A DNA stretch of 44,694 nt, taken from assembly GCA_003427395.1 (NCBI GenBank), contig BFEA01000052.1, positions 2,198,565 to 2,243,258 of the forward strand, in the 5' to 3' direction. A program made the translations under genes and the position numbers. Positions 10,798-20,747 of the stretch are shown piece by piece. Numbering within the stretch: position 1 is the first letter of the stretch; each line of letters begins with the position of its first letter. Origin of the DNA: Chara braunii (Eukaryota > Streptophyta > Charophyceae > Charales > Characeae). The notes beneath the pieces were generated by a model. It was not told the origin of the DNA, ran no database searches, and saw nothing but the letters and a program-made list of their open reading frames with translations.

Positions 10798-11181
10798 TAT
10801 GCCATCTGAGGGGTTAATTTAAAAGGACAACACTATGGGACCTTTGTGGAACAGGACAACAATTAGTGGGGCCAGATAATCCTCCATCTTCCCTTTTTTT
10901 TCCCTCGATGTGATCTTAGTCTGAACAGCAGCTTTAGGAGAGCGAGAGGCAGAATTAGCGTCAAATCTGGACTTCTTGGTGGGTGTGGCACAGGCTTGGA
11001 ATTCCCTGATTGGGATTGTGGGCTGTCATTCTCGTGGAGATCAGAAGAAGGGCTAACAGGACCATCATCAGAGGGTTTGCCTCTGTCGATGGGATCACGC
11101 CGACTCTTGCTGCCTCTTCTTCAGGGGCAGCATAATCCATGGAATATCCATCGCTATCTGCAGCTTATCTTCCGATGAGCC

Positions 11182-11802
11182 CTACCCATCCAAGGATGAG
11201 ATTATCTGGACATCCATTGCACTCTGATTAATAATAAGCGGGGTACCAGCAAGTTTGTCAATCCAAGACTCCTGCGAGTGAGATACCTGAGAGAAGGCTG
11301 GGTTTAGATGGCTTGTGGTGTAAGATGGTGTCGGGGCCGCAAATGGATTGGTCGGGGCCGAAAGCACATTGGACTTTCCCAGTGAACCATCCTGCGCTAC
11401 AACCAGGGAGTCAGTACCAGATCCTACTCCAACAGGGCCCTGAGGGGACCCTGTCGGACTTTCGCCCGTTGCTGATGTGTGTGTGGGCGTAGGTGGGGTC
11501 GGCTGCAATCCTTCTTGGGCAGGCGCTGCAGAAGTCTGTGATGGGACCCAAGTCGCACGCTTGGTTGAACCCTGTTGGGGAGAGGGGCCTGCCGAGCCTG
11601 AAGGGGCAGGCATTCCGGTCGATGAGGACCCATTATGGGGAGGCTTCAGTACCGGGGGACGAGGAGTGCCTCCTTGAACCCCGACCCCGACCCCGCTCGT
11701 GGAGGGCCAGACAGGGAGGGGAAGAGGGGGGCTGATGAGTGGAATATCTTGGTTAATTTTGCCGGGCCTTTCGCGTTTTGGTCGGGCAATCTGGGTTGTC
11801 AT
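11182..11802 (-). pseudogene. LINE ORF1 Pro/Ser/Thr-rich linker
   Basis: A 206-codon frame rich in Pro, Ser, Thr and Gly, with no hydrophobic core (PLISPPLPLPVWPSTSG, TPPTPTHTSATGESPTG). It follows the zinc-knuckle-like segment at about 11,840, as the disordered C-terminal tail does in many plant L1 ORF1 proteins. The assignment rests on position and composition only. Confidence 0.45.
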
Positions 11803-12301
11803 CGGTGTGATAACACCAACGACACAGACAACACCAATCCGTCTCCTGCATCAGTACTTCTAAATCAATAGAGTCTGCCACGTCAGGTAGATCTATCGCC
11901 AGGTATGGTGTAACACGGTCGTTGGCCCCAGTCTCTAGGTCCAACTGGATGTTGAGTAGCTCTGGTTCCTCAGGACGTGGCAAAGTTGGGCCAGTCTTGA
12001 GTATCCGGCCAAAAGCTAATTTGACTGCAGCATAGACCGGCGGTATCGCACCAATTGGAATTTGCAAAACCCTAATCCAACAAAAACTTTATCTCATTGT
12101 TTATCTCCAGTCCTGAAGCTCCGCTTCCAACATCCATGGCAGAAAGTAGAGAACATACTTGCAGCCATCTAGCACAATTTCTTTTGTTTGTTTCTTTAGC
12201 AACCACTCAGCGATCTCCTTAGTACTTGGGACGTAGTTTGCTAGGTTACGCCCTTCGTTATGGAAGAGTCCTCTTTGAGGCTCCAGACCAAGCATGGGCA
12301 T
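11753..12301 (-). pseudogene. LINE ORF1, DUF4283-like region and zinc knuckle
   Basis: One frame with stops near 12,100 and 12,080. The order of motifs resembles the DUF4283 plus CCHC form of plant L1 ORF1: VLYFLPWMLEAELQDW (the W-rich strand), QIPIGAIPPVYAAVKLAFGR (compare the V.GLP..yW...l..ig..lG pattern), then DWCCLCRWCYHTDDNPDCPT, a Cys/His cluster close to C-x2-C-x4-H-x5-C. ORF1 proteins bind the LINE RNA. The similarity is by eye and moderate. Confidence 0.5.
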
Positions 12302-13997
12302 TCCTATCCACTTATCCTCGTAAATGTGCAGTGCGCACTGGCTTCTTCTTGGTTTCGACTTTTAGTGAATTGTTGTTTTGACCGAAGAAAGTCCACATTA
12401 GACGTTGGGCGAGCCATTCCTTTTGTGCATTAAAGACCTTCGGGTCAACCTTCACACGAACACAATCGTCTGACCATTCAACCCTATCTTGGTCATCCTA
12501 GATCGGACCTGAAGGAAACACTCCCTTCCTATAACATTCTTCAGTACCTTGATCGTTCTCTCCTTGTCCGAGAGGGCAGGGAAAAGAGCCGAATTATTCA
12601 CCTCCATCCTGCTAATGGCACGAGGTCGTTAAATCGCAAGGGGATGGAGCTCTTTCATGGGATGATTAAGGAATTCTATGTAAGGGACACACAATTGCTG
12701 GCCAAGGATGATCTTCGAAGGGGGAAGAGCAATCACTGCGGGACAGTAAGGGTGTAATTTTCAAACCGTTTCAAGCAAGGGAGGTGAACCAAAATCGACA
12801 CTCCACACCCTAACTGCAAACTGAGTAAATTAAGGGGGGGGGAAGAGATACCTCCCGCCTAGAGGTCGGGGTCAGATGGGCGCCAGACACTGGTTATGCC
12901 AACTCCATTGTAAGGACTGCAAGGTCAATTTCTTCTTTGTCCTGGTTCGATTCGTCTTCAGGGATCTCCAGCCTCATCCTTCTTGAATACTCGGTTCTGC
13001 CCGGCTTTAGCGAGTAACATCTCCCCCCAGCCTTCACCCTGGGAGCAAGATAACTCTATGAGTGGTGATGGTGAAAGAGGAGCCCTTCCCCTGAGCCTGA
13101 CGCTCTGGGGGAGGAGAACCCCCCTAGCTTCTGAACATATAGAGTGTGTGCAGATCCAGAGGATATAATCAGTATAGCAGGGGCTGACGGAGAAGACCTC
13201 CGCTCGGATGAGAAGCATCCCCGGACCCACCCAAGGGTCCAGATGTGAAGGCCTCGTCGAAGTATGATGTCGAGGAGCCACCCCGACAGGGCTACAACTC
13301 ACGAGAAGAAGAGGAGCGTGAATCTCACCGTCGTCTTGCTCTCCTCATAGTCACCATGTCCACCACGCCTTGCGGTCAATGGGCGAGCGAATGGCTTAGG
13401 GTTAATTGGTGTGGGAATTTCGACGGCGAAGCGGGACAGAAAGCGACACCGGCCGGCGAGTCCGCCCTGTCAATTAGCGCACAAGCGAGCGCTAGTCCAA
13501 TGAGTGCACCGACGAGCGGACGCACGAGCCCCCCTCCAAGCCACAATTTAATGAAACGTATGGGCCACTACAGGAACGCCCAAGTTCATCTAACTAGAAA
13601 CATTTCTACTCTATTTTTTCCCATGGGCGATAGCAAGGCCAAGTTCTGGTGGGAGGTGGAATTTAGGACCCTGTTACAATGATTCACATGCACAGGACTC
13701 GCAATTATGCAGGGGACTTTCGTTTTTTCCTAACCGTTTTTCTCTCAAGGGGGAGGTAACCTGTAAAATTGGTGTCTTTACACCCTGGCCTTGAAAAATA
13801 AAATTAAAAAAATTGTTGTCCTGATCTGTTAGGACTCGGATCCGTAATTGGAGCCACTACTAGGGTGGTTTTTTTTTTTTTTTTGCATGGACGTTTTCTT
13901 TCTTCTTTTAAAAGGGCTACCTTTCAACTTGAATGAATTTATGCCAGCACCCCAGGCCTGTTCATGCCAGTACGTTGCAGCATGCATGCTTAAGTCC
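12302..13997. other. No recognised gene; possible LINE 5' region
   Basis: This stretch separates the LINE ORF1 remnants from the PLE. A plus-strand frame at 13245-13682 is Ser/Ala/Arg-rich and matches nothing I know. Poly-T occurs at 13869-13884. The 5' UTR of the minus-strand LINE probably lies in the left part. Confidence 0.4.
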
Positions 13998-14083
13998 TGG
14001 TCGTTTAAACCGCCAGTACATTTCCCAGCTAGACTATCAAAGTCACGGTGCCCATGCTGCCGTGACTCTCGGGAAGTACTGGA
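13998..14083. repeat. Hairpin/foldback at the PLE insertion site
   Basis: A nested inverted repeat: ccagtac (14011-14017) with gtactgg (14076-14082), tttccc with gggaa inside it, and an inner perfect stem gtcacgg/ccgtgac (14040-14066 region). Outside it gtttaaaccg pairs loosely with cggtgt-ccag/ttaa of the target duplication. It may be a small foldback element into which the PLE inserted. Confidence 0.6.
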
Positions 14084-14096
14084 CACCGTTTTAAGG
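14084..14096. repeat. Target-site duplication, left copy
   Basis: caccgttttaagg, matched at 20030-20042 by caccgttctaagg (one mismatch in 13). The pair brackets both pseudo-LTRs, which fixes the element ends. Confidence 0.75.
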
Positions 14097-14789
14097 GTGT
14101 ATAATTACATGCATCAACTTTTGACTATGATCCACTCAGCATGCATCCCAAAGTCAGAAGTAAAGGATGACAAGAACACAGAGCAAGGAAGCCAAGCGGA
14201 ACACAGACAAGACAAAATGACTCAGCAACACACGGCGCAAAAATTCTCCCGAACGCGACCAGGCACTGGCAAGTTAAAAATATCAACGTGAAGAACAACA
14301 AGCCTGAAGCTCGAACCGAAAGTAGGCAACACGCCCATAGTCAACTTAGAACTTGCCGAGCTGCTGGTGGCTGACCCTACATGTTTCATCCGGCCGCCAG
14401 AGCCGGAATCGTTAGGGGTCTTGAATCGTCACGGCGGGGGGAACAATCATTACGCCGTGTACTACTTTTTAGGACCTACTCGCAGACTATCCAAATTCTA
14501 GAAACTACTCAAAAAGCCTACCGACAACGACAAAAAAAGGTAGGCTGACAGGAACCCAGAGAGCAGGCACTGCCTAGGCACAGACAACGCAAATCCACGA
14601 GTAGTCCCAATAGACCCAATTTCAGAAAAGACACCACACTGGTTCGGACTCAAACCAGAAAAGCCCCATCATTGACCTAACAACCCACCACAAAATCTGT
14701 CCAAACCATTCGGCAGAAGGCTCGAGCACGCTGCCGAACACACGTAGGGTGCCCCCATTATCCAAACATACCCAGGCTACATCAAGGTC
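14097..14789 (-). repeat. PLE pseudo-LTR, 3' copy
   Basis: Direct repeat of 19343-20029, about 97% identical by eye (roughly 20 substitutions, one 6-base indel at 14265-14275 and one 1-base indel). Pseudo-LTRs of PLEs arise from partial tandem copies rather than from LTR-type strand transfer. No hammerhead core (CTGANGA with GAAA) was found in it, which agrees with what is reported for N-terminal-endonuclease PLEs. Confidence 0.85.
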
Positions 14790-14834
14790 ACCAATTGCCC
14801 CATGTCCATGCCGCGTCCGAGAAATCACCTACTG

Positions 14835-16190
14835 CTAATTCCAATGGGTAAGACAACCAACCCAATCGTCCCAAATTCCTCCGTACTTAGAGGAAAAACA
14901 GCACAGGGCTTTATTGAAGTACTCATCTGAAAAATCTCTCAATCTTAGCTCTATTTTGAACGCAAGCAGGTACGCACCCTCCGCACCGGGCATGCTCGTG
15001 AATCTCCTGGCCCTATGGAGGAAGGAGCTGATAACCGCCAACTTCTGTTATCGGCTAGAATAGGAGCATGCATCTTGCAGATTTTGAAAGGGGACTTCAT
15101 TACGCCTCACAAAATTCTGGTTTTTATGCATAGCAACACTCCTGACCCCAACTGGCATTCCAAAATTTTCGCAATGATCACGACGGCTAGTGCATTCGAG
15201 AGTCAAATTAGCATCGTACGAACCCTCGAACTTACCCATCAACCGCCAGGCTTTCCGTTCACTGTTCTTGTCACCCTTCACATACTTAATGAAGATCGAG
15301 ACATCGTCAATCAGGCGAATTCCATGCACCAGAGATCGATTAGTGCCCAGAGACAGAAGGAAGTTGAATTCAGAGTAGGCGCACAGCATGCACGCAATCG
15401 CTGGGCTAGAAGGTTTGCCCATGAGGATGCCCACCCTCTGCCTCAAAATCTTACCGCTTACTTTAACGAAGGTATTCTCAAGGTCAAATTTCACAAAGTT
15501 CAGAATGTCAATGAAATTGATTACGCCCCAACCTTCTTGCTTCTTCCCCTTCATCATCTTTGCCCCTTTCCCTTTACTTCTTACAAGCACTCCATGCGCG
15601 TCTTCTCCCAACCAGAACTCAATAATCCAGTTCAGAGCGTTCATGATGGAAGGATGAGGTAAGTTACTGAACATTTCTTAAACGTCATAAGCAGCAGTTA
15701 GTAATTCTTCATTTTTGCGCACATCCTTATTGACATGCTCAATCCCTTTAAGCAACAAATCTGTACTCTTCGGATTAAAATGTGATCTCTGAGGCATTTC
15801 CCAAACCATCTGGTTCAAACCCCTCGATACCTTACGGCATCCACGAATGCTACACTCAGAAAAAGAGGAGCAGATCGGTCGCCATCTGCCGATATCCTTG
15901 TGTTTGAGAATGCCATAAAAACTCCCCATCTTGTCCCATTTCGCGAAGTCCTTGAGTCCCTTGTTGTGGTAGATCTCTTCCATTTTTACCAGTAGTTCTT
16001 CCTCCGGTATGCATACCTCCTCGAAGCCGTCATTATCCAAGAACAACTTCTTCAGACCAAGAAGATAGAGAGTCGGGCAGCAGACGAGAGTGTCACCAGG
16101 ATTATGATCTATAGGTACACGTAACCCCCGCATACCCTCCTTCCACCTCAGCACCTCATCCTCAGAGCACGAAGGGTCAGGGTCGCCATT
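14835..16190 (-). pseudogene. PLE reverse transcriptase domain
   Basis: One frame from about 16190 to 14835 with two TAA stops (15678-15680 and 15048-15050). Motifs in order: GSFYGILKHKDIGRWRPICS (fingers, motifs 1-2), AYDV-stop-EMFSNLPHP (motif A, first Asp kept, the following Lys codon now TAA), GILMGKPSSPAIACML (motif B), IRLIDDVSIFI (motif C, both Asp kept), and a C-terminal region SFLHRARRF, ALCCFSSKY. The protein would copy element RNA at nicked DNA. It is in the same frame as the zinc-knuckle/coiled-coil section and in a different frame from the GIY-YIG section; a 1-nt shift at about 16190 would join them. Confidence 0.85.
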
Positions 16191-17763
16191 ACTCGAGTTG
16201 ACAGTCAGCCAACTTCAACAGACCCAATTCTGGTACGCCAAAATCCAAAGAATTAAGCGAAACCTTCAGTTCTCTGGCCAGTCGTTTCACGATCCCAGGC
16301 CTGTTCGACACAAGAATATTCCGATTGTTTCGTAGCCACCAAGGGGCAGCCGAGCAATCTCTCAAGCGACAACAGACATGCCCATCAACTTTCGTAAGAC
16401 GATCGTCCAAAGATACGCAACCACACCCAAAGTCAATACCTCTCGCATACTGTCGGAAGTTAAAGATAAGATTGCCTGTGCTTTTATTTTTCAACCAAAC
16501 AACCCGCAATCGTCGGATAACCATCTCTACCCAATGGCCATCGACTTCAGCCCTCCGAATCAATCCTGAACAAAAGGTTTTAATGCCCGGCTTACTCAAG
16601 CGGTGATCAAAGGTTACTCGAATTATCAATCTCTGCCTGACATTCACACCAAACCGTCTTCTCACTACTCCCGAGACAAGCAATCTAAGCAACGTGTGCG
16701 ATCTTTTCTCCGAGAAGCAGTGGATGGCAAGAAAGCTACGAGTCAAGGCATGGAAACTCCACTGATTCAGTAGGTAACGAGAAGGTGGATAAGATAGAAA
16801 AAAAGAAAGAATGGGTTTAAGCTCCAGAAATTTTGAACAGAAAGGGATAATTTGAGAGAAGAGAATGAAGTTACCCGGGCGAAAGCAATCTCTACTTTTC
16901 TTCAAAATACTTGCCTCATCACCAATCTTCAAAACTGACGTGCCAAATTTTCGTCTAATAACCTTCCAAGAATCCAGAATACGCTCACCACCCGTGCACG
17001 CCACTCCCACCGAGTTAAGCCCTTGCTTCTGGCAATCGTCCAACAACCCAACTAATGATGCAGAAACACGTCCTGTTGTTGCATGAAAGACCATATGAAT
17101 TTGAATCACCTGCCGACTCAGCAAGCATCCATTCGCAATCTTCCTCCTACACCTTTCCCGTTTCAAGAGCCGTCTCTTCTTGCTACAACGAGCTATGTCT
17201 CGAGAGTTTAGATGAGGATTAACCAATCGTATCAGATTCCTTTCAACATCAAGAAGATCTTCTTCCCTGCAGCGGCACAACGGAATGCCTACATATTGCC
17301 CACATCTACGGAGCCACGCGTACAACCGATGGTGTCGTTTTCCTTTTTCAACAACATCCAAGTTTAGACAGCGATAGACGTGCTCATTCCATCGGGTAGA
17401 GAGAGATCGAGAGGTAGATCCCATGTAAATATGCCTGGACCAAGGAGAGACAAGAGCATAAACCAAGGGACCCTCACAGTTTTCAAAATCGAAATCGTCA
17501 CGAACCAACACCTCGACATAGTTTTCGAATTTATCCAACCAAGGAATACAGCCATCCAAAATAAAATTTATTACAATCCTTTTAAAGAAGGCATTGAACT
17601 CCTTGTCTCTCAGGTAAGGCAAGCCAGAATCCTCATTACTCGGGACAGGGGATATCGTCAACTCCGAGGACGAAACGAGACAGGAAGAGACACGTCTACT
17701 CCTCTTAGTCCTACAGTAAATAGCCCAACTCCACAAATAATCACGTCCGGTGGAACGCCCTAG
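16189..17763 (-). CDS. PLE GIY-YIG endonuclease and linker region
   Basis: Open for more than 515 codons with no stop, from about 17763 to the TAA at 16189-16191. No ATG marks its start, so it is probably the middle of a longer protein. GIY-YIG motifs lie about 90-180 residues in: PLVYALVSPW, RHIYMGSTSRSLSTRWNEH (second Tyr, Gly, the catalytic Arg and a His), and DLLDVERNLIRLVNPHLNSR (catalytic Glu, then the conserved N-P..N). The domain would nick target DNA. A CxC motif, IDFGCGCVSLDD, occurs about 400 residues in, before the RT, as in Naiad/Chlamys elements. The linker is rich in Arg and hydrophobics. It overlaps the end of the coiled-coil frame (stop 17760-17762). Confidence 0.85.
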   Translation of the reverse strand, partial: LGRSTGRDYLWSWAIYCRTKRSRRVSSCLVSSSELTISPVPSNEDSGLPYLRDKEFNAFFKRIVINFILDGCIPWLDKFENYVEVLVRDDFDFENCEGPLVYALVSPWSRHIYMGSTSRSLSTRWNEHVYRCLNLDVVEKGKRHHRLYAWLRRCGQYVGIPLCRCREEDLLDVERNLIRLVNPHLNSRDIARCSKKRRLLKRERCRRKIANGCLLSRQVIQIHMVFHATTGRVSASLVGLLDDCQKQGLNSVGVACTGGERILDSWKVIRRKFGTSVLKIGDEASILKKSRDCFRPGNFILFSQIIPFCSKFLELKPILSFFLSYPPSRYLLNQWSFHALTRSFLAIHCFSEKRSHTLLRLLVSGVVRRRFGVNVRQRLIIRVTFDHRLSKPGIKTFCSGLIRRAEVDGHWVEMVIRRLRVVWLKNKSTGNLIFNFRQYARGIDFGCGCVSLDDRLTKVDGHVCCRLRDCSAAPWWLRNNRNILVSNRPGIVKRLARELKVSLNSLDFGVPELGLLKLADCQLE

Positions 17764-19232
17764 AGCTCGACCGAGCGATCATTGTCAGTCGCGGAAGCTT
17801 CGTTCCGAGAGGGTGAGTCATCAGAAACCACTTCCACCTGCCCCACCTTCTCCTTCCCTTTGTCTGCTCTAAGGGCCTTGTTCGCTCGATACTCCGCCAG
17901 GTCGGCAATCATTGGTTCGACCATGCCGAGCTTAAGACCCGCCTCTTTGCACAAATTCCCCAACCCCGATTTCTTGTACTGCCTGAGTGCCTTCTTCTGT
18001 TCTTCAATGAAAGCAAACCTCTCGTTCGCCTCCCCTGTTGCATCAGTCTTGCTACCACCCTCTCCTCTCATTGGTGTAGCCTTTTTGCCCTTCCTAATTG
18101 ATCTAGTAACCACCGCCTCCAGTCTTGATTTCAAATCCGTACCCCTGCCCACTGCGTTCTCACCTTCGCCAGTGGCCGCCAGTTTGTCCATTTGTTCCTG
18201 TAGCTTAATAACTTCCGCCTCGGCATTGGCACGTTTCGCTTTCAACACTTCAGCTTCAGAACTAGCCGCGCGATGCATCTCTTTCATTTTAATGTACTCT
18301 TGTTTCCACTTGTCTATATCTCGTAGGTTGTCAGTCCATCGTGGTTTCAGGGTGCCTCTCGCAGGACAACTCGGAGTGTCCACAGCACAACTACCCCGCT
18401 TGTTACCAGGTCTAAGAGCCTCTCCTTTCCACATCTCGACCTCTTCTCTAGCTCGAATGCTCTGCCCCCTTAGAGTGTCAATCTCCACCCTAAGGCCTGC
18501 AATTTCTTGCTCGAAATTCGTTTTTACGAGAGTTGTCCCTCTCAGCTGATCGATCTCCTAACGTAGAACAAAGATATCATCCTCCGTGGATTTCTTCTCT
18601 GCGACTTGCCTACGCAGGTCCGCAATCTCACGCTGCAGACCCATGAGCCGATCCTCCTCCCCTTTACCATCTCCAAGCAGCAGCTTCTTCAGCCTCTCGT
18701 TTTCCTTCTTCAATTGGATAAGCTCATCATTGGCACTAGTCTCCCCCTCCCCATTACCCTTCAGCTGAGGGCAAACCTTCTCCAAACGTTTATCCAAACG
18801 TGCACCCATCTCTTCTTCAAAACGTTCGCGTTCCTTCTTCCACTCCGCCCTACGATCCTCCTCCTCCTTCAATTTTTTCTTCCATTCATCTTCTTCTTTT
18901 TGCTTTATCTCCTTCTCTTCGTCGGCGATGGCCTTGGCGTAACACTTATCCAGCTTTTCTTGATTGATCTTTCACCACCCCGGACGAGGTTGATTAAACT
19001 GCGATCCAGAGTAAGTCGGAGCGGACGAAGAGGGCGGCACGACCGATAAATTCACTCCCGCGGCCGAAGAACCTCCCGGAGCAGGCAAGGCAAGTAACGA
19101 CTGAGTAGCGAGAGGAGTAGTATTAGCCCCCGTAGCAGGAGGTCTCCCATACCCCCGGTGAGGACATTCACACATAAAATGATTAGGAGATCCGCAGTTG
19201 TAACACGACCTCACATGCATCGGTCCAGCCAT
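17760..19232 (-). pseudogene. PLE N-terminal region: CCHC zinc knuckle and coiled coil
   Basis: Starts at an ATG (19230-19232), 110 bp after the pseudo-LTR. Near residue 10 is CYNCGSPNHFMCEC, an exact C-x2-C-x4-H-x4-C knuckle as in Gag proteins. A Pro/Ser/Ala linker follows, then after a TGA (about 18970) a long Glu/Lys-rich coiled coil (EEEDRRAEWKKERERFEEEM; LIQLKKENERLKKLLLG; LMGLQREIADLRRQVAEKK), a TAG at 18558-18560, more coiled coil (IKLQEQMDKLAA), and an acidic end VVSDDSPSRNEAS. All parts share one frame. It likely binds RNA and multimerises (inference). No PLE I can recall clearly has this knuckle, so I treat it as notable. Confidence 0.75.
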
Positions 19233-19342
19233 CCTTCAATCTATACCAAGGAAAGAACACTGAAATAGTAAGTATCAGAGTCAAAGCACGAGCCACGCTA
19301 CCGTAGTCTAATCTCTACGGAGGTTACTACGTTGAATAAATG
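19233..19342 (-). other. PLE leader between pseudo-LTR and ORF
   Basis: A 110-bp segment between the upstream pseudo-LTR and the ATG at 19232. It has a small perfect stem ccgta/tacgg at 19302-19320. No promoter motif is clear. Confidence 0.5.
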
Positions 19343-20029
19343 GTGTATAATTACACGCATCAACTTTTGACTATGATCCACTCAGCATGCATCCCAAAGT
19401 CAGAAGTAAAGGATGACAAGAACACAGAGCAAGGAAGCCAAACGGAACACAGACAAGACAAAATGACTCAGCAACACACGGCGCAAAAATTCTCCCGAAC
19501 GCGACCAGGCAAGTTAAAAATATCAACGTGAAGAACAACAAGCCTGAAGCTCGAACCGAAAGTAGGCAACACACCCATAGTCAACTTAGAACTTGCCGAG
19601 CTGCTGGTGGCTGACCCTACATGTTTCATCCGGCCGCCAGAGCCGGAATTGTCAGGGGTCTTGAATCGTCACGGCGGAGGGACCAATCATTACGCCGTGT
19701 ACTGCTTTATAGGACCTACTCGCAGACTATCCAAGTTCTAGAAACTACTCAAAGAAGCCTACCGACAACGACCAAAAAAGGTAGGCTGACAGGAACCCAG
19801 AGAGCAGGCACTGCCTAGGCACAGACAACGCAAATCCACGAGTGGTCCCAACAGACCCAATTTCAGAAAAGACACCACACTGGTTCGGACTCAGACCAGA
19901 AAAGCCCCATCATTGACCTAACAGCCCACCACAAAATCGGTCCAAACCATTCGGCAGAAGGCTCGAGCACGCTGCCGAACACACGTAGGGTGCCCCCATT
20001 ATCCAAACATACCCAGGCTACACCCAGGT
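19343..20029 (-). repeat. PLE pseudo-LTR, 5' copy
   Basis: Upstream (minus sense) copy of the repeat at 14097-14789. The inner end has the near-palindrome gtgtataattacac (19344-19357). A transcription start would be expected in this repeat, but no TATA element stands out. Confidence 0.8.
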
Positions 20030-20042
20030 CACCGTTCTAAGG
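20030..20042. repeat. Target-site duplication, right copy
   Basis: caccgttctaagg, partner of 14084-14096. A (CA)-rich stretch follows at 20065-20090. Confidence 0.75.
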
Positions 20043-20154
20043 CCAACAATCTCCCACACAAGACACAAGCCACACACACACACGCACATCCGTGATGACC
20101 AAAGACCCTACCAATACGGTCCAGGGTGAACAAGGCAACTATCTCGGTTGGTCG

Positions 20155-20256
20155 GCACCGAGCCGACCCAGTTGGTGGGATCGAACCCATGACCTAATGC
20201 CACTTGCCTAACCAGCTGAGCTAGGACACTTGCTCAGATATCAACATATTTCGTTT
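20155..20256 (-). mobile_element. tRNA-derived SINE head, tandem copy 1
   Basis: In minus orientation it has a pol III A-box region TAGCTCAGCTGGTTAGG (20207-20223) and B box GGGTTCGATCC (20178-20188) at tRNA-like spacing. The anticodon arm does not fold as a normal tRNA, so this is a SINE head and not a tRNA gene. A T-rich block flanks it at 20252-20275. Confidence 0.7.
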
Positions 20257-20292
20257 TTGTTTTTTGTTTTTTCTCAAATGCAACCAACTGAA

Positions 20293-20396
20293 CCGAGCCT
20301 ACCCAGTTGGCGGGATCGAACCCATGACCTATGCCACTTGTGTGCCTAACCAGCTGAGCTAGGACACTTGCTCAGATATCAACATATTTTGTTGTT
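20293..20396 (-). mobile_element. tRNA-derived SINE head, tandem copy 2
   Basis: A near copy of 20155-20256 in the same orientation: A box 20345-20361, B box GGGTTCGATCC 20313-20323, followed on the plus strand by the same cttgctcagatatcaac block and a T-rich run. It has a few extra bases between the boxes. A tandem duplication of about 138 bp spacing. Confidence 0.7.
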
Positions 20397-20747
20397 TTTT
20401 TCTGAGTAATCTATATTCTTCTCTCAATCTTCTTTTGAATATATTCTATCTCATCCTCTCACTACTCTATGTATAGTACGGGGGAACACCAACCAAACCT
20501 GGAACTCTCCCCAGCCCACGGGGTAGGTTTGCAACACAGCAGTGGTGCGAGAGCAAGGCTTGTATCAGCCCCTCATCACAATGATGCAGGGTGATCACGC
20601 ATTGCTGACGGGTCACTTGCACCTCCCCCTGCCCCCCTCCAACCCCACATTAGCGGTGTCTAATGGCGATTATCTTTTGTTTTTCTCAAAGGCAACCAAC
20701 TCAATTTCCTGTCAAATTTAGACAGGACGGCCCTTTTAGTATTAAGG

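Larger units (their letters stand above)
3541..12301 (-). mobile_element. Decayed L1-like LINE (family A), long copy
   Basis: A minus-strand non-LTR retrotransposon, read from high to low coordinates: ORF1 remnants (12301 to 8886), ORF2 endonuclease (8926 to 7917), reverse transcriptase (about 7470 to 5530), zf-RVT C-terminal domain (4944 to 4021), a 3' UTR, and a T-rich end at 3541-3570 (A-tail on the element strand). Frameshifts and stops break every domain, and 5960-6217 holds a later insertion. The 5' end is uncertain, somewhere between 12.3 and 13.8 kb. A second copy of the 3' half lies at 30000-32002 on the other strand. Confidence 0.85.
14097..20029 (-). mobile_element. Penelope-like element with N-terminal GIY-YIG (Chlamys-like)
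   Basis: Minus-strand retroelement: left pseudo-LTR 19343-20029, leader 19233-19342, coding region 19232 to 14835, right pseudo-LTR 14097-14789, target duplications outside. The coding order is CCHC knuckle, coiled coil, GIY-YIG endonuclease, CxC motif, RT. Most of the coding region keeps one frame; the GIY-YIG section is in another, needing one indel at each edge (near 17,765 and near 16,190), and four in-frame stops break the rest. Established knowledge: PLEs with GIY-YIG before RT and a CxC motif between them define the Naiad/Chlamys group, Chlamys occurring in green algae, spike mosses and slime molds. RT is related to telomerase. Confidence 0.85.

Noticed and set aside
13245-13682. Plus-strand frame of 145 codons as a host gene
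   Set aside because: Low-complexity Ser/Ala/Arg content, no recognised domain, between two mobile elements.
15015-15662. 215-codon plus-strand frame
   Set aside because: Antisense of the PLE RT, which carries motifs B and C on the minus strand.
17800-17835. Second hammerhead core (ctgatgactcaccc, minus)
   Set aside because: The partner strand reads gaag instead of gaaa, the helices do not form, and the segment is coding.
17782-18549. 255-codon plus-strand frame rich in Ser/Ala/Leu
   Set aside because: Antisense of the Glu/Lys-rich coiled coil of the PLE.
18970-18972. TGA in the PLE read as selenocysteine
   Set aside because: Some Naiad elements encode selenoproteins, but here TAG and TAA stops also occur in the same frame and no Sec-type context is seen, so decay is simpler.
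14097-20029. Hammerhead ribozyme in the PLE pseudo-LTRs
   Set aside because: No CTGANGA with GAAA at suitable spacing was found on either strand of the repeats.
20155-20396. Genuine tRNA genes
   Set aside because: A and B boxes are present, but the anticodon arm is too short or distorted, the unit is duplicated, and it lies among SINEs.
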